Made by a program: the position numbers and the translations under genes | Source of the DNA: Letharia columbiana | Lineage: Eukaryota > Ascomycota > Lecanoromycetes > Lecanorales > Parmeliaceae | Reading direction: 5' to 3' | Assembly (NCBI RefSeq): GCF_014066305.1 | Contig: NW_023501039.1 | Location: 1-64,000, forward strand | Length of the DNA stretch: 64,000 nucleotides | Notes under the pieces: model-generated | What the model was told of the DNA's origin: nothing | What the model saw: only the letters and a program-made list of their open reading frames with translations | Database searches by the model: none | Part shown: in pieces, positions 12,654-24,803 of the stretch | Numbering within the stretch: position 1 is the stretch's first letter | How the letters are laid out: every line of letters starts with the position of its first letter

Positions 12654-14230
12654 ATTATATTTCCTCTTAGAAAGTTTAGCCTTTAAATCTTATTATTATT
12701 ACGCCTTATAATTAAATATATACGAATTTATTAGTATTATCTACGCTATCTATTATTAGCTTAAATATAATCTAAACTAATATATATTATAATAACGTAT
12801 TTATACTATATACTCTAAGATCTTCTTAAATATATTATTATATTTATATACTAAATCGTAATAATATCGCTATATATATTATTATTTTAATTAATAGAAT
12901 ATAGGCGTAATACTACTCTATTACGATATACTATTATCGCTATTATTATACGCTATTATTATATTATTACTTTATAATTATAATAATTCTATTATAGTAA
13001 TCGTTGAAAGTCGCGCTAGTAAGTATAAAAGACTTATTTTTAATCTAACTTTTATTTTTCTTAGTAATAATATTAACGTCGACGCTATTATAAATAAATA
13101 TTTAATTCTTCTTTATATCTACTATCTTATTTTTATTTATTTTTATTATAATATCGCGATAGTAAGCTATATATTATCGTAATAGTATAATATATATATC
13201 GATTAAGATAATAGTTAAATAAGATTATAGTTATTTAAATTAACTTTATATATAATAAGTATCTCGAAAAATACTTTACGATACTTTATAAATAGTATAA
13301 GAAGTATATTAATATATTAATAGTAGTATTAAACCTCCGCTCTTATAATTCTACGAGTTATTAAATACTTATAGCCATCGTAATTTCTACGCCTTACGCT
13401 ATTATTAATAGATATTTATATTCGTTTTAAAGACGTACTTAGCTAAGAAGACTATTAGCCCCTCTCGCTATTACTTTCATTATTACTTCTATCGCTACTT
13501 CTATCGCTACTTCTATCATTTATACTTCGAATATCGATTATAAATAAAAGAGATACTAGATAACTAAGAGGTTACGCTAACGTATACTAGACTCCTTCTA
13601 TTATCGTTATATATATACTCTTATATATAATCTTTATACGATATATATCGTATTTTCTACTAGCTCGCGCTAGCGTAAATATAGGCGATACTTTCGCGGA
13701 GGTTATATATACGTTATAGACTTAATTCTTATTTATTAGATTAATATCTTTTAAATAGCTCATATTAGCGGGAATATTCGTATTATCCTTCGCCGCTAGA
13801 TCGGTATAAATTCGATTTAGTATATATTAGAGTACGTAGCTAATATATATAGCGGCTTATTATATTAAGAAACTTCGATATAATATCGCTATCTTCGCCC
13901 CTTCTTCTATTATTTCTCTTACTATCTTCTTTACTAGATCTTTCTATTATCTAATAAGTCTTCTAGATAAATAATTACTTTTTAGTATAAGATAATAGAT
14001 AGACTAATACTAGATAATAATAATTTTATATATAACTTTAATAACTATTTTTCTTATTATACATAGCGCCTTAACGCTTTAAGATCGATCTATAAGTATT
14101 TTAGCTATTTTCGCTAGATCTTTTAACTATAACTTATTCGCTCTTTAAAACTCTTATACTACTATTACTTTCGTAATCTTTCTTACTTTTTAATCTCTTT
14201 TAACGATTATATCTTTAGCTTTATCTTAAA
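12654..14230 (-). other. 3' extension of E2 between chromodomain and 3' LTR
   Basis: About 1.6 kb lies downstream of the E2 chromodomain and before the 3' LTR, where most gypsy elements have only a short untranslated region. I recognise no domain. It holds a short tandem (ctatcgctactt units at about 13478-13520). It could be an extra degraded reading frame, a long 3' UTR, or an undetected insertion. Confidence 0.5.
13478..13520. repeat. Short tandem repeat, 12-bp unit
   Basis: Three to four imperfect copies of cttctatcgcta in the E2 3' extension. Confidence 0.6.
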
Positions 14231-14690
14231 TATTAATTTATATAATTTCTTTACTTACTCGAAATTCTTAATTACGCCTTTAGTATTTTCGAGATACTTT
14301 ATTAATTTCTACGAAGCTTCGTAAGATAAGAAGTCTTTTCAATTAATAAAGTATTTAGTCTCGCTCTTAAAAACTCTTTTATCTAATATCTTATTAATCT
14401 CTTACTTTTCTTCTTTATTAATTAAGACTACTTACGACTTCGAATTATTATTATATAAATACTATAGCTCTAATAGCGATATATAAAATATAGAATAAAT
14501 TCTTTTATATCTAGTAGAGAGGTCTAGCTTATAAATCTATATATCTATTTTCTCTAGTACTTTAAAAGATTTAAGCTATCTATAATTAAGTTTCTTCTTT
14601 AATTATAAGATATATATATTTAAGCTTCGTAATAGTACTTTATCTTTTTTCTTAAAGATTATAGTCTTATAATTACTATTATAATACTTT
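14230..14690 (-). pseudogene. E2 integrase C-terminus and chromodomain
   Basis: On the minus strand about 14660-14450 reads FKKKDKVLLRS, then SFKVLEKIDIQIYKLDL (the stop read as Q), then IFYISLLEL. This is the GPY/F-type tail of gypsy integrase that ends in the HVSLLEP motif. It is followed at about 14430-14240 by a chromodomain: EINKILDKRVFK, then KYFIN-KDF with a stop at the tryptophan position. Tryptophan codons (TGG) have become TAG or TAA and glutamine codons TAA, as RIP predicts. This places E2 among chromoviruses. Confidence 0.85.
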
Positions 14691-16300
14691 ACTTACTACT
14701 TTAATACTTACTTTTATAATTTTTTTAAATACGATCTTATCTCTTATAATTATTCTACTCGCTCTATAGTAAGCGATACTTTTCCCCTTAAGATTCTACT
14801 CTTAGAAGTATTTTCTAAATCTACTATATATCTTATTAATAGATCTTATAGAGTCTTACTAATACTTATATATACGCTATTATTATATATAAACGTAATT
14901 ATCGATAAGATTTCAGACTAGTTATTCTATTTATAATTATAGTATACTTATAAATAATATTTTAATATCTAATTTTATCTCTTAGTCTAATTATCGATCT
15001 AAGAATAAAACGTAGTATTTAATTTACGCTTCGCACTTAGATATTAATATAGCGTTATCTAAAACTTACTTATAAATAGAGAGTCTTAATTTAAAATTAA
15101 ATTACGTATTATATCGCGTAGTAATATAAACTCTCGCTATAAGATATTAATAAGACTATTAGTCTTTAGATTCTTAATAGTCGCTATATATATTATATAC
15201 TTAATTAATTTATTTATTAAGATTAAGATAATATCGTAAATCTTATTAATATACGAATTTCTTATAGATAATAGATTCGTAATAAAATCTAGTATTATAG
15301 TATAAAATAAATTTACGCTATCTAGGGGAATCGACGCTAGCTTATTATACGACTTATAATAATAAATTTATATTCTTTAATAATCGAGGTAAATACGAAT
15401 ATACTCTATTATATCGCTTATTATATCTATTTAATAATACTTAAATCTAATATTCTTCTTAATACGCTTGCGGGCGAAGTATCTAATATTAGAGTTATTA
15501 TAATTTATATAAAGAATCTCTTTCTTTATAGTAGAATCGTTAGAAATATAGATTACGAGGCCACGACGTAATAGTTTATTCTCATCGACTTTCTATTTTA
15601 AAAGCTTATTCTATTTAATAGCGTATCTTTAGCGCTATTCCTTATTTATAACGAAAGTATTCTTATATTATAATTTAAGTAGTTATATTATTATTAATTC
15701 TTATAACTTTAAATAGAATCTCTTTAACTTTAAAATCTAATAAATTAGAAGTTAAGATAATATCGTAGTATCTAGAATACGTATTCGTCTATTAAATACT
15801 CTCTTATTTAAATTAATAACTTAGATATCTACGACGATAATATTATTTAATTATTTTATTAATATTATAAGTTTAACTATAGTAAATACGCTATTACATT
15901 TTTATAGATTAAATTAATATTCTTAATTATAAAGCTTATTTCGTAAGATAGAGAGAAAATCATCATTATTATCCTCGTTATTATTCGGTTTAATAATATT
16001 AAATCTTCTTAACGATATATTTATAGAGTTAAGTTTTCTTTTACGATATTCGATAATAAAGTTAAACGTAACTAATTTCTTAGCCTAGCGAATCTACTTC
16101 ATATTAAGCTCTTTTATTATTATAAAATAATATAAGTTATTATAATCTAAGATTATATAAATAGAGTACTTATTATCTTATAAGTAATATCTTTAATTTT
16201 TAAAGTTTAATATAATCGTATAGAGCTTTTTATTATATATATCTTAGCGAGACTTAGCGCCTTTAAATTTATAGCTAGAAAAAGTAATAGAATATTATTA
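14691..16300 (-). pseudogene. E2 integrase core and RNase H region
   Basis: Assigned by position between the RT active site (16808-16819) and the clearly readable integrase C-terminus (14450-14660). No window of more than a few dozen codons is open. I did not locate the individual DDE residues. Confidence 0.55.
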
Positions 16301-17350
16301 CTTATCCCCGCTTAGTTAGCTAAATATACTATTTATATCTATATTAGAAATATTAATCTTTATAATAAGCGATACTTTTTAATTATAGTATTTTAGTATA
16401 GATACGATAATAAATACTCGCTTAAGTATCTTAAAAGCCTTACGTACTTTCTTATTAAATACGAAGGGTAATCTAATCTTATTTTTCTTTACTTCTCGAA
16501 TTAGATTCGTTAAAGACGTAGTTATCTACGAAAAGTCTTATATAAATCATCGATAAAAGTCTATAAATCTTAGAAAGACTAAGATATTCTTAGTAGACTC
16601 TAATTCTAATTACTTAGTAATAATCTTAATACGCGATAACTCTATTTAGATACCACGCTAGTTTATTAAGAACTCTAGAAAGATAATCTTATTACGATTA
16701 AAAGTATATTTCGATAACTTCGTATAGAGTCGATACTTTAATAATACGCGTAGTACTTTACGTATATACTTTTAATATAACTCTTTCGTTTCGAAATAGA
16801 TTAGTATATTATTTAAGTATATTATATAGAAGATATCGATATATAGCTTAAGTACTTTATTTATATAAGCTTAAAAGATTACGAGGGTATTTACGAGGTT
16901 AAAAGATATTACTTAATACTTAAACTAGTCGTAGCGAGTTCGAAAGATAATTTTCTATTTATCTTCCTTTCGTACTTATATTCAATAATATATATTATAA
17001 ATATTAATCTTAATAAAGTATTTTATATATATAAATCTTTTTAAAGTCTTTAAGAGTAGTAATAATAAGTAATTATTCTTAATAGTTATCTCGTTAAGTT
17101 CTCGATAATTAATATATAATTATAGCGAGCTATTTAATTTCTTAATAAATAGTATTAGCGAGTTAATTTAATTAATTAAAAATTAAATTTACTTTCTCTT
17201 AAGCGTAGTATTTAGATAGTTCTTAATCGCTACGAGTTCGTTATACGATATATTATAAATCGAATTATTTTTAAATAGCTTTTTAGATTATAGATCGATA
17301 GAGTATTTAATCTAATTATACGTATTAAGACTATTAAATAACTCTTTTAA
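16301..17350 (-). pseudogene. E2 reverse transcriptase
   Basis: The minus strand at about 17160-17100 reads LFIKKLNSSLRLYINYREL, the RIP form of the gypsy block LFVKK.DGSLR.CVDYR.L. The catalytic motif at 16819-16808 now reads YLNN instead of YLDD: both aspartate codons GAC/GAT have become AAT by G-to-A change. The polymerase is therefore dead at its active site as well as by stops. Confidence 0.85.
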
Positions 17351-19301
17351 AAAGACTTTTAATAAATTTTTAAATTATTTAAATATATTAAAGTTATTTA
17401 ACTACGTAGTATTATATTATATAGCTTTATCGTAGTTATTCTTACTACTTTTAGATAATATCTAATATAAGAAAACGATAAACGCTTATTCTAGATTATA
17501 TATAATTACTATATTAGTTAATAACGTAAACTATTCTATATCTATTATTACGATATCTACTTATATCTTATTACTTATAGAAAAATCGCGATAGATCTAA
17601 AATTACTCGCGTTAATAAATATCTAAATCGATATTATAGATTTAAGAGAAATTAAAAATAAGATTATATCCTCGCATGTCTATAATATACGCCTTTAAGA
17701 TTTACTCTTACTTTTTTCCTTAACTATCCGCGAGATTAAAGACTAGATTATATTTCTTATATAAGAATATTTAATAATTATCGATAGCACGTACTATTAT
17801 TAACGCGTATTTAAGTTTAGAAATCTACGTCTCTTTAATAAAAGATTACGATATAAAGATTTTCTCGCTATCGATATTTATTAGAATAGTTATCTTACGC
17901 TTTTTATTTAATATAGTAATTTCGCCTCTTAATAATAGAGAGCGAGATCGCCGCTTAATTAATAACGTATCTAATACTATAGCGATAAGTATTAGACTTT
18001 ATCTTTTCTCTTATTTAATCTATAATTGCGTACTTTATTATCTATAATATAATTTAAATATTTAGATAAATTCTTATAATATTCTAGTTGCTTATAATTA
18101 TAATATTATATCTTAATAAGAAATATCTTTAGCTTAGTATAAGAGTCGCTATCTTCGAGTTTAATTCGCTTAGACTTTCGGCCTTATAACGTTAACGAGA
18201 ACGAACTCTTCTTTTAATCTTTTTATTTCTTTATATATTATCTCTTAAGCTTAGTATACTATTAACTACTACTTCTCTAATTACTTATCTTATTATTAAA
18301 GCGAGTTTTATCTAGAGTAGAAAGCTCTTTCGTTTTTTATAGCCTTTGCTCTATACTCTAATACTATTATAGTAATATAATATAGATAATAAATTAAGTA
18401 GCCTCCTTTATAACTTCTAGAGAAATTTTCTCTATTACTCTATCTCATAGGCTTTTTATATATTCTAGATCGATTATATAGTAATCTCGCTACGACTAGA
18501 GTATAGTAAGATAATTATTAAAGCTAACTATTAATTATATATCTCTTATAATCGCTTTAATTAACTAGCGTTCTACGTTATAAGACTTAATAACTAAATT
18601 ACGAACTTAATTTAAGTATTATCTCTTATATTTCTTCTAGATAAATTCTCTAATATTATATAATATCGTATCTCTAATATTTCTTTAGATTTACTTCTTA
18701 GTATCTATTAAGAGAATAGAAAACTAGCGAGTCTTTTCTTCGTTTATATAAAAATCGATATAAAACGTCGAGGCGATAAAATCGTTATAATCTTAAAGAA
18801 ATATAACTATTAAGTTATAATTGTTAAGGTACTATATATTAGATATCTTAATAACGCTTATCTTCTTATAACTCGAATTACGATAATAATTATTACTATA
18901 CTTATAACGATATTCTCATATATTCTATATTTCGATTAGCTTAAGTTTTTCGATAACTAGTTACTTTTTAATATTAAGCTCTAGAAATCGATAGCGTTAA
19001 ATTTAAGTTAAGTCTATAAGGCGAGAGTCTTCGCTTATAAATAAAGAGTTATTAGATATAACGCTTTAGCGATTATTATTTCCGCCGATAGTGTAGTTAA
19101 AATTTCTACGAATATTATAATTAATATTATAATCGCTTAATTATATAGTAGATATATTCTAATAAGAGTCGCTTATTAAGTTAAAAACGTTATCTATAAA
19201 TTGTAATAGAACGTTTCTACTTCGTAAATTAATAGAATTAACTCGCGAGTTACTTATTATAGCTAAACTAAGTAACTCTATATAAATAAAGTTATTAGAA
19301 T
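17351..19301 (-). pseudogene. E2 gag and protease region
   Basis: Lies between the RT and the 5' LTR on the minus strand. A possible zinc knuckle (YYNYKQLEYYKN, with Y for C and H) reads at about 18112-18077, but its last ligand is not clear. Next to the 5' LTR the minus strand reads TAATTCTAATAAC. E5 has the same TAATTCTAATA just after its own LTR, so this is probably the RIP-altered primer binding site shared by both families. Confidence 0.55.
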
Positions 19302-19558
19302 TATAAGATAATAAAGTCTCTTTTAATAGAACTACGTAATAGCTATATAATTACGAGATCTAGATATATAGTTAATAAAATAGATAGATTAATTATTAAA
19401 TAAATTAATAACTAAAAAAAGAAGAAGAAGAAAGAAGACTTATAAGTATTTAAGACTTTATTAAATATATTAAATACTCGTCTTAGCTACGTAGCTTATA
19501 GCCTAGTAAGCGACGTAAGCGAGCCTATTAGTTCGCTCCGAGTACTTTTACTCTTATA
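19302..19558 (-). repeat. 5' LTR of E2
   Basis: A 257-bp copy of 12397-12653. Followed by ctaag (19559-19563), the right target duplication. Confidence 0.88.
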
Positions 19559-20979
19559 CTAAGTCTTTTTATCTAAGTTAAAATAAATAAATATAAAAAT
19601 AGTAATAAAAGCTTTCTTAAATATTTCGAAAGCGAGTTATTTAGAGTATTCTTAAGTTTATAAATAAATAAAGTCTTTCTTCTATTAAGTATAAATAAGA
19701 TTTATTAAAAATATAACGATTTTAAAGTATCTCGTAATAAACTTTTAATAGAAATTAGCGAATTTTAAGAATATTTATATATCTTTAATATATCTAATTT
19801 TTTTTTATTAAATAATAGCCTTAATTTTCTTTATATCTATTTTTACTTCTTTTATTATAATAATTAATTCTAAATATTTAATTCTAATAATATAAAAATT
19901 ATATTTATTAATATTAAGATAGAGATTAACTTATCGAAGTTTCTTTAATATCTTTTCTATATATTAAATATACTTATCTTCGATATTACTATAGATAAGA
20001 ATATCGTCTAAATAAGTAATATAAAATATATTTAAATATTCGCGTAAGATATTATTAATAAATATTTAAAAAGTAATAAAGATATTATATAACTCGAAAG
20101 GTATAATTATATATTTAAATAAGCTATATCGAGTAAAAAATACGATTTTTTTCTTATAATTCTTTTTTATTCTAATTTCGTTAAAAGCGGCTATAATATC
20201 GAATTTACTATATATCCTCGCTATATATAATTTAATAAGAGTCTCTTTAATTAATAAAGAAGTATTTTAATTAAAAATAATAAGTATATTTAAGACTCTA
20301 TAGTCTATATATAGTCTAAATTTCTTATCGAGTTTTTTTATAATTAGAATAAATACTATATAGAGAGAAGTACTTAATCTAATATAGTCTTTCTCTAATA
20401 TCTTATTAATATATTTCTTTATAACTAATATCTAATCTTTAAAAAGCCTATAAGCTCTCTTTAATAGTAGAATAACTTCTTTTTTAAGATATATTTTATA
20501 ATTAATAAAGCGATAAATAGAAAGTTTATTAATTTTAATAGAATTTTAAACGTCTAGTTATTTATAATATATTATAAAAACTTATTTTTATAGCTATTCT
20601 ATAATTAGAGGTTTCTTTTTTAGCTTATAAAAGAATTTTTTATAATCTTCTATTATAATAGCGACGATATTAATAATAAACTTCGCTTTCTTATTAATAA
20701 AGTTAGAAAATTATTCGAAATCTTAGAGCTATATAATAATAACTTAATTCTCTAATTTTTTAATTATCTTAGTAAAGATATAGACGAAGATCTCTACTAT
20801 ATTCTTTTCTTTAAATATAATCTTTATTATATAATTTAAATTCTTTTTTAAAAACTTATTATTACTTTAAATAATAATAGATTTATTATATAATAAATAG
20901 TTAGATATATAATAATCTAAATTAAATATAATAATTCTAAATCTAAAGAATATATAAGAGTTATACTATTCTAGCTATA
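19559..20979 (-). pseudogene. H1 RNase H and reverse transcriptase segment between E2 and E3
   Basis: Resumes H1 after E2 and matches H4 50385-51780. The catalytic YLDD is intact at 20014-20003 (minus strand), and the fingers block lies at about 20370-20280. E3 interrupts it at 20979, near the gag/RT junction. Confidence 0.8.
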
Positions 20980-21132
20980 TGTCACGATACGTCAAGGCCT
21001 CCTTCAGAGCCACCACCCATTTAGGCCTAGCGTGGCTTGGCACCGCACATATCTGCCCTGCGGGCACATAGAATAATCAACATCTTTTACACCACACACC
21101 AAATTATGACATAGTCACATTGTCTCCTGACA
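20980..21132 (+). repeat. 5' LTR of E3
   Basis: 153 bp, starting TGTCACG and ending CTGACA. About 95% identical to 21896-22048 by eye, with only transitions between them. Confidence 0.9.
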
Positions 21133-21135
21133 ACA

Positions 21136-21145
21136 TGGTAGCAAC
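21136..21145 (+). promoter_or_regulatory. Probable primer binding site of E3
   Basis: TGGTAGCAAC starts three bases after the 5' LTR. It matches eight of ten positions of the sequence complementary to the 3' end of initiator methionine tRNA as used by Ty1 (TGGTAGCGCC). A match here fits plus-strand orientation; the exact tRNA is an inference. Confidence 0.5.
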
Positions 21146-21176
21146 ACCTGAAGATCATTCAACAGGCGTCTATTAA

Positions 21177-21803
21177 GTTTATTCCGCTCCCACACCAGTT
21201 GCCTACTCCTCCCCTAGGACCCCACCTACCTCAACACCAAGTACGCTCCTGAATCAGTACTCACAGTCCCACGAGTCCCTACACGATATCGTCCACGTCG
21301 ATCCTTTCACTAGGCCACTCGATATCACCATAACATCCAGCAGCGAGATCACGATCCCTGGCTTCTCAGCAGAGCAAGTCCGCTCCATTACCAAGCTCAT
21401 AGAAGACGTGCTCGACAAGGCACTCGACAAGCACTTTGACCCACTGCCACCACAGCAAAAGCAGTCAGTGATAGCGCCAAAGCCGGCACAGCCACCGGCG
21501 CAGGAACAAGAGCATATGCCATTGCAACAGGCAAATGTGGAGAAAATTGCGGAGAAAACTATGGAGAAGAACAAGAGCACGGACAGCAGCAGTCCTATGC
21601 AAACGGGCGCACTCTCCACAATTCCACACCAGGCCACTATGCAGAATTGCGGAGATCCTTCCCCTCGCCTCAGCAGTACTCCACTTTCTACCTCGCTTCT
21701 CGCCTCTCTTCTCGCCTCTCAACTCGCCTCTTTTCTTACTTTCGCCTCTCCGCTCGGCTACATTCGATTCGCGAAGGATATGGAGGCTATAGGCCAAGGC
21801 TAG
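21177..21803 (+). CDS. Gag-like open frame of E3, no ATG start
   Basis: A 208-codon frame, open from just after a TAA at 21174 to a stop at 21801-21803, with no ATG near its 5' end; the first GTG is at 21408. Residues include a segment ITIPGFSAEQVRSITKLIED followed by LDKALDKHF (about 21330-21430), which looks like an amphipathic helix. Then come a proline/glutamine-rich linker, an AEKTMEKN-type acidic-basic repeat and a serine/leucine-rich tail. The part around 21505-21640 is homologous to the minus-strand repeats of family X (QQANAEN...LSTVSHQ). No zinc knuckle, protease or RT is present. I infer a remnant gag, perhaps made by frameshift, non-ATG initiation or not at all. The overlapping minus-strand frame at 21254-21637 is probably chance. 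Confidence 0.45.
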   Translation, partial: VYSAPTPVAYSSPRTPPTSTPSTLLNQYSQSHESLHDIVHVDPFTRPLDITITSSSEITIPGFSAEQVRSITKLIEDVLDKALDKHFDPLPPQQKQSVIAPKPAQPPAQEQEHMPLQQANVEKIAEKTMEKNKSTDSSSPMQTGALSTIPHQATMQNCGDPSPRLSSTPLSTSLLASLLASQLASFLTFASPLGYIRFAKDMEAIGQG

Positions 21804-21895
21804 GTGCATGGATATATGGACGGCGCATGATTGATGTAGCTATCTAGAGATGCAGCCACGAGGACGTGTCTTTTTTTCATTCTTTGCGGGCATGT

Positions 21896-22048
21896 TGTCA
21901 CGGTACGCCAAGGCCTCCTCCAGAGCCACCACCCATTTGGGCCTAGCGTGGCTTGGCACCGCACATATCTGCCCTGCGGGCACATAGAATAATCAACATC
22001 TTTTACACCACACACCAAATTATGACATAGTCACATTATCTTCTAACA
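21896..22048 (+). repeat. 3' LTR of E3
   Basis: 153 bp ending TAACA, followed by the ctata duplication at 22049-22053. Its last 20 bases carry three G/A or C/T changes relative to the left LTR, suggesting light RIP. Confidence 0.9.
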
Positions 22049-23811
22049 CTATAGTATTTCTAGAATAATATTAAATTATCTTAATAAGATAATTAAGTAT
22101 TAAAGTTCTTCTATATAATTTTCTAAAATAAGTTTTATTAAGATTATATATATAATATTAGAAATAAAGATAAAATTATTATTAGTTAATTATAATTTAT
22201 AAAATTATATTAATATTACTTTAAATAGCTTATTTACTTTAATAAAAAATATATTTATAAAGTTTAATATTAAAGCTTTAATATCTAAGAGATAATTAAT
22301 CTTAATCTATTTTATTAATATAATAATTTTCTTATAAAAGTTTAATTAATATTTATTCTATAAAGAGGTTTCGATAGCGATAATATACGCGGATAGAGAG
22401 ATGAAAGCGAGTATTCTTTCTATTTCTAACTCTTTAATTTTTATATATAAGATTTCTAGATCTCTAATAACGACTTAATTAAGAATATTTAATTTTCTAA
22501 TTTTTATAATAATTCGATAAGAATATTCTTCTTTATATCGACGGCTTTTAGAATTATATTAACTTATTCTTTTATTAATAGATCTATATTCTTATATAGA
22601 GTACTATTATCGCTAGAATAATATTTAATCTTTAGATATTTAAAATATCTATCTTCTTTTTAAATTCTATCTATTAATAATTTAGAATACTTATATTCTT
22701 ATATATTAAAATTTTTAGTAATAATATTATTATTTCTTTTAGTAAAGAAAGTATTACGTTAATTATTCGAGAGAATAAAGTTCTTATTAATTTTATTAAT
22801 CTCTTTCTTACTCTTTAAATCTAATACGTTATTAATAATCTAAAAATCTATATTTAATACTTATAGAAAAATAATTAAATTTCGAAAAGTATTAAAAGAC
22901 TATTCTAAAATTCGATATTTTAGATATATAGAGATTAATCGTTTTAGATTAAATATCTTATAAATTTTAATAAATTTTAAGAGAGTAATAGCTATAGAGA
23001 ATTATACGTAGAAGTTCTTAAATAATTTCTTCTTATCTATTACTCTTATATTAAATTTAAAATTAAATATCTTAATATTCGATTTAATAATCTTATTATA
23101 CGTTTTAAATATATTATCTAATTCGTCGATTATTTCTTAGATAATTTAATATAAATCTAAAATATCTTCGTTTACTCTTATTTTAATAATATTATAAGTA
23201 GTAAACTTATAATAATCCCGTATATAATCGATTTTCTTAAATTTAATAAAGAAGATTATAGCGCTTTATTTAAACTTCGCTTTAAGATATTAATATTAAC
23301 TATCTCACTTAATTCGATTATTAATATTATAAAAATTCGAAATATCGAGATATCGTTTATTTAATTCTATACCCTCTACGCGATCCGTGATAGGAATATA
23401 ATATAAGTTTTAATAAATGCTATTAATAAAAATACTTAGCTAACGAAATATAGATATAACCTCTATATCTTTCTTATCGAAGTTTTTTAAATTAGCTAAT
23501 ATATAAGATTATTACTTCTTTAACTATTACTCTTTATACTTTAAGTCTTATTTAAATTTTTTATTTTCTTTAATAAATTTCGTAATATTAATATAATATC
23601 TATTACGTAAATCTCGAAGTTTATTATTAGTTTTTCGCTTATAAAATAATTAGCTATTATTATTACTTAGCTTAATAGTAATTATTAATATCTTTATCTT
23701 AATATAAGTAATATTCTAATTAAGTTTTTATTTTATTATTAAAGTATTTTAATATTATAATTAGTAATTCGAAAACTCTCTATTAGAGTTTTTATTTTAT
23801 TATATTAAACG
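22049..23811 (-). pseudogene. H1 gag/protease segment between E3 and the short X copy
   Basis: Resumes H1 after E3 and aligns by eye with E1 9510-11255 and H2 30360-32140. Heavily RIP-degraded, no open frame. Confidence 0.7.
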
Positions 23812-24232
23812 AGTAAAGGCCTATGAATTAAATTCATAATCATTTTTTTAATCAGGGCTGTCCGGCTGTCGAGCGATCTTTGGTGAGCGAACTTTGGTGA
23901 GCGATATTTGAATTCCTTGCGCTTTAATGATTATAAGATAGATTTTCAAAATTCTTAAAAATTCGAAAAGCGCAAATAGCGCTTCATAATTTAAAATAAA
24001 AAATCTCAAAATTTTAATAGAAAATAAAAAAGTTTTTCCTATTGTGAATAACGTATACCTATTTTTTGATGAGGGAGGCGCGGGAGGGCGAGATTTTGAT
24101 GGTTGCGGACGCTAATTTATTTACCCGCGGTGTCTAACCAAAAAGCGTAGACCTAATGAATTGATGATTGGCTGCACATACAAATTCAAGGTTTTCTAGT
24201 TCAGCCCTATCTTATTCTTTTATATATACTGA
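23812..24232. mobile_element. Short family X element (421 bp), MITE-like, in H1
   Basis: Begins AGTAAAGGCC and ends TATACTGA, the termini shared by all X copies. The near-palindrome ATGAATTAAATTCAT lies just inside the left end. It interrupts H1 gag between 23809 and 24233; the empty site is visible in E1 near 11255 and H2 near 32140. The right flank is TA, but the left flank is CG where TA is expected, so the duplication is imperfect. It has no coding capacity. AGGGCTG near the left end is repeated inverted near the right end, a weak internal inverted repeat. It has little RIP, unlike its host. Confidence 0.8.
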
Positions 24233-24803
24233 TATTAGAAGTATTAATAGCGCTTTTTATAAAATTCTATAAATTAATAATAAATATAAAGATTATAATA
24301 AACTCTTCTTTAATAATATTTATAAGTTATACTCTAATATAATCTAAACTAAATTTAATAATATATCTTCTAGAGATAGAATATTTTCTCTTATATTATA
24401 TAAATAATATAATAATATTTAAGATCTTCTTATCGAAGTTCTCGAGTTCTTCTAGACGATAATATATCTATAACTTACTTATAATAATTTAACTTTATAT
24501 ATTATCTAGATTTAAAGTTAATAAGTTTATTAATATTAAGCTAGTAAGAGTATAAAGAAGATTTAATCTAAGATCTATTTCTTTTAATATATTAAAAATA
24601 TTTATTTTTTTTAAATTCTTATTTAATTTAGCTAGATTAATCTTTATATAAATAAAAGATTTTTTTTTAAATAATCTTTTAAGTAGTAAACTTCTTTAAC
24701 TATAACTATTAACTTCTTAATAATATACTTTTTTTTTAATTATATATTTAGTATAATTAATAAATAAATCGCTATTACTCTAGAAGAAAGATAAATAATA
24801 TTA
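24233..24803 (-). pseudogene. H1 gag start and leader
   Basis: The last internal part of H1 before its 5' LTR, co-linear with E1 11262-11832. RIP-degraded. Confidence 0.7.

Larger units (their letters stand above)
12397..19558 (-). mobile_element. Element E2: second Ty3/gypsy chromovirus family, 7.16 kb, inserted in H1
   Basis: Flanked by a perfect 5-bp duplication ctaag (12392-12396 and 19559-19563) and by 257-bp LTRs with ends TATAAG...CTTATA, a RIP form of TGTAAG...CTTACA. On the minus strand the order is gag, RT (fingers block at 17160-17100, catalytic site at 16819-16808), integrase, GPY/F-type C-terminus (about 14660-14470) and chromodomain (about 14430-14240). A further 1.6 kb lies before the 3' LTR. 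Its DNA is less AT-extreme than family A, and more CpG remains. No frame is intact. Confidence 0.9.
20980..22048 (+). mobile_element. Element E3: miniature non-autonomous LTR retrotransposon, almost free of RIP
   Basis: A 1,069-bp element with two 153-bp LTRs (TGTCACG...TAACA/TGACA). It is flanked by a 5-bp duplication ctata (20975-20979 and 22049-22053), and removing it restores the H1 sequence seen in E1 near 9500. The interior is only 763 bp with no RT or integrase, so it must rely on another element. Orientation is taken from a primer-binding-site-like sequence after the left LTR. GC content and CA/TG dinucleotides are normal, unlike the H1 sequence around it. The two LTRs differ at seven positions, all transitions. 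Confidence 0.9.

Noticed and set aside
21254..21637. 127-codon minus-strand frame in E3
   Set aside because: It lies opposite the plus-strand frame that is homologous to the X repeats; its cysteine/serine-rich content is what the complement of a P/Q/E-rich frame would give.
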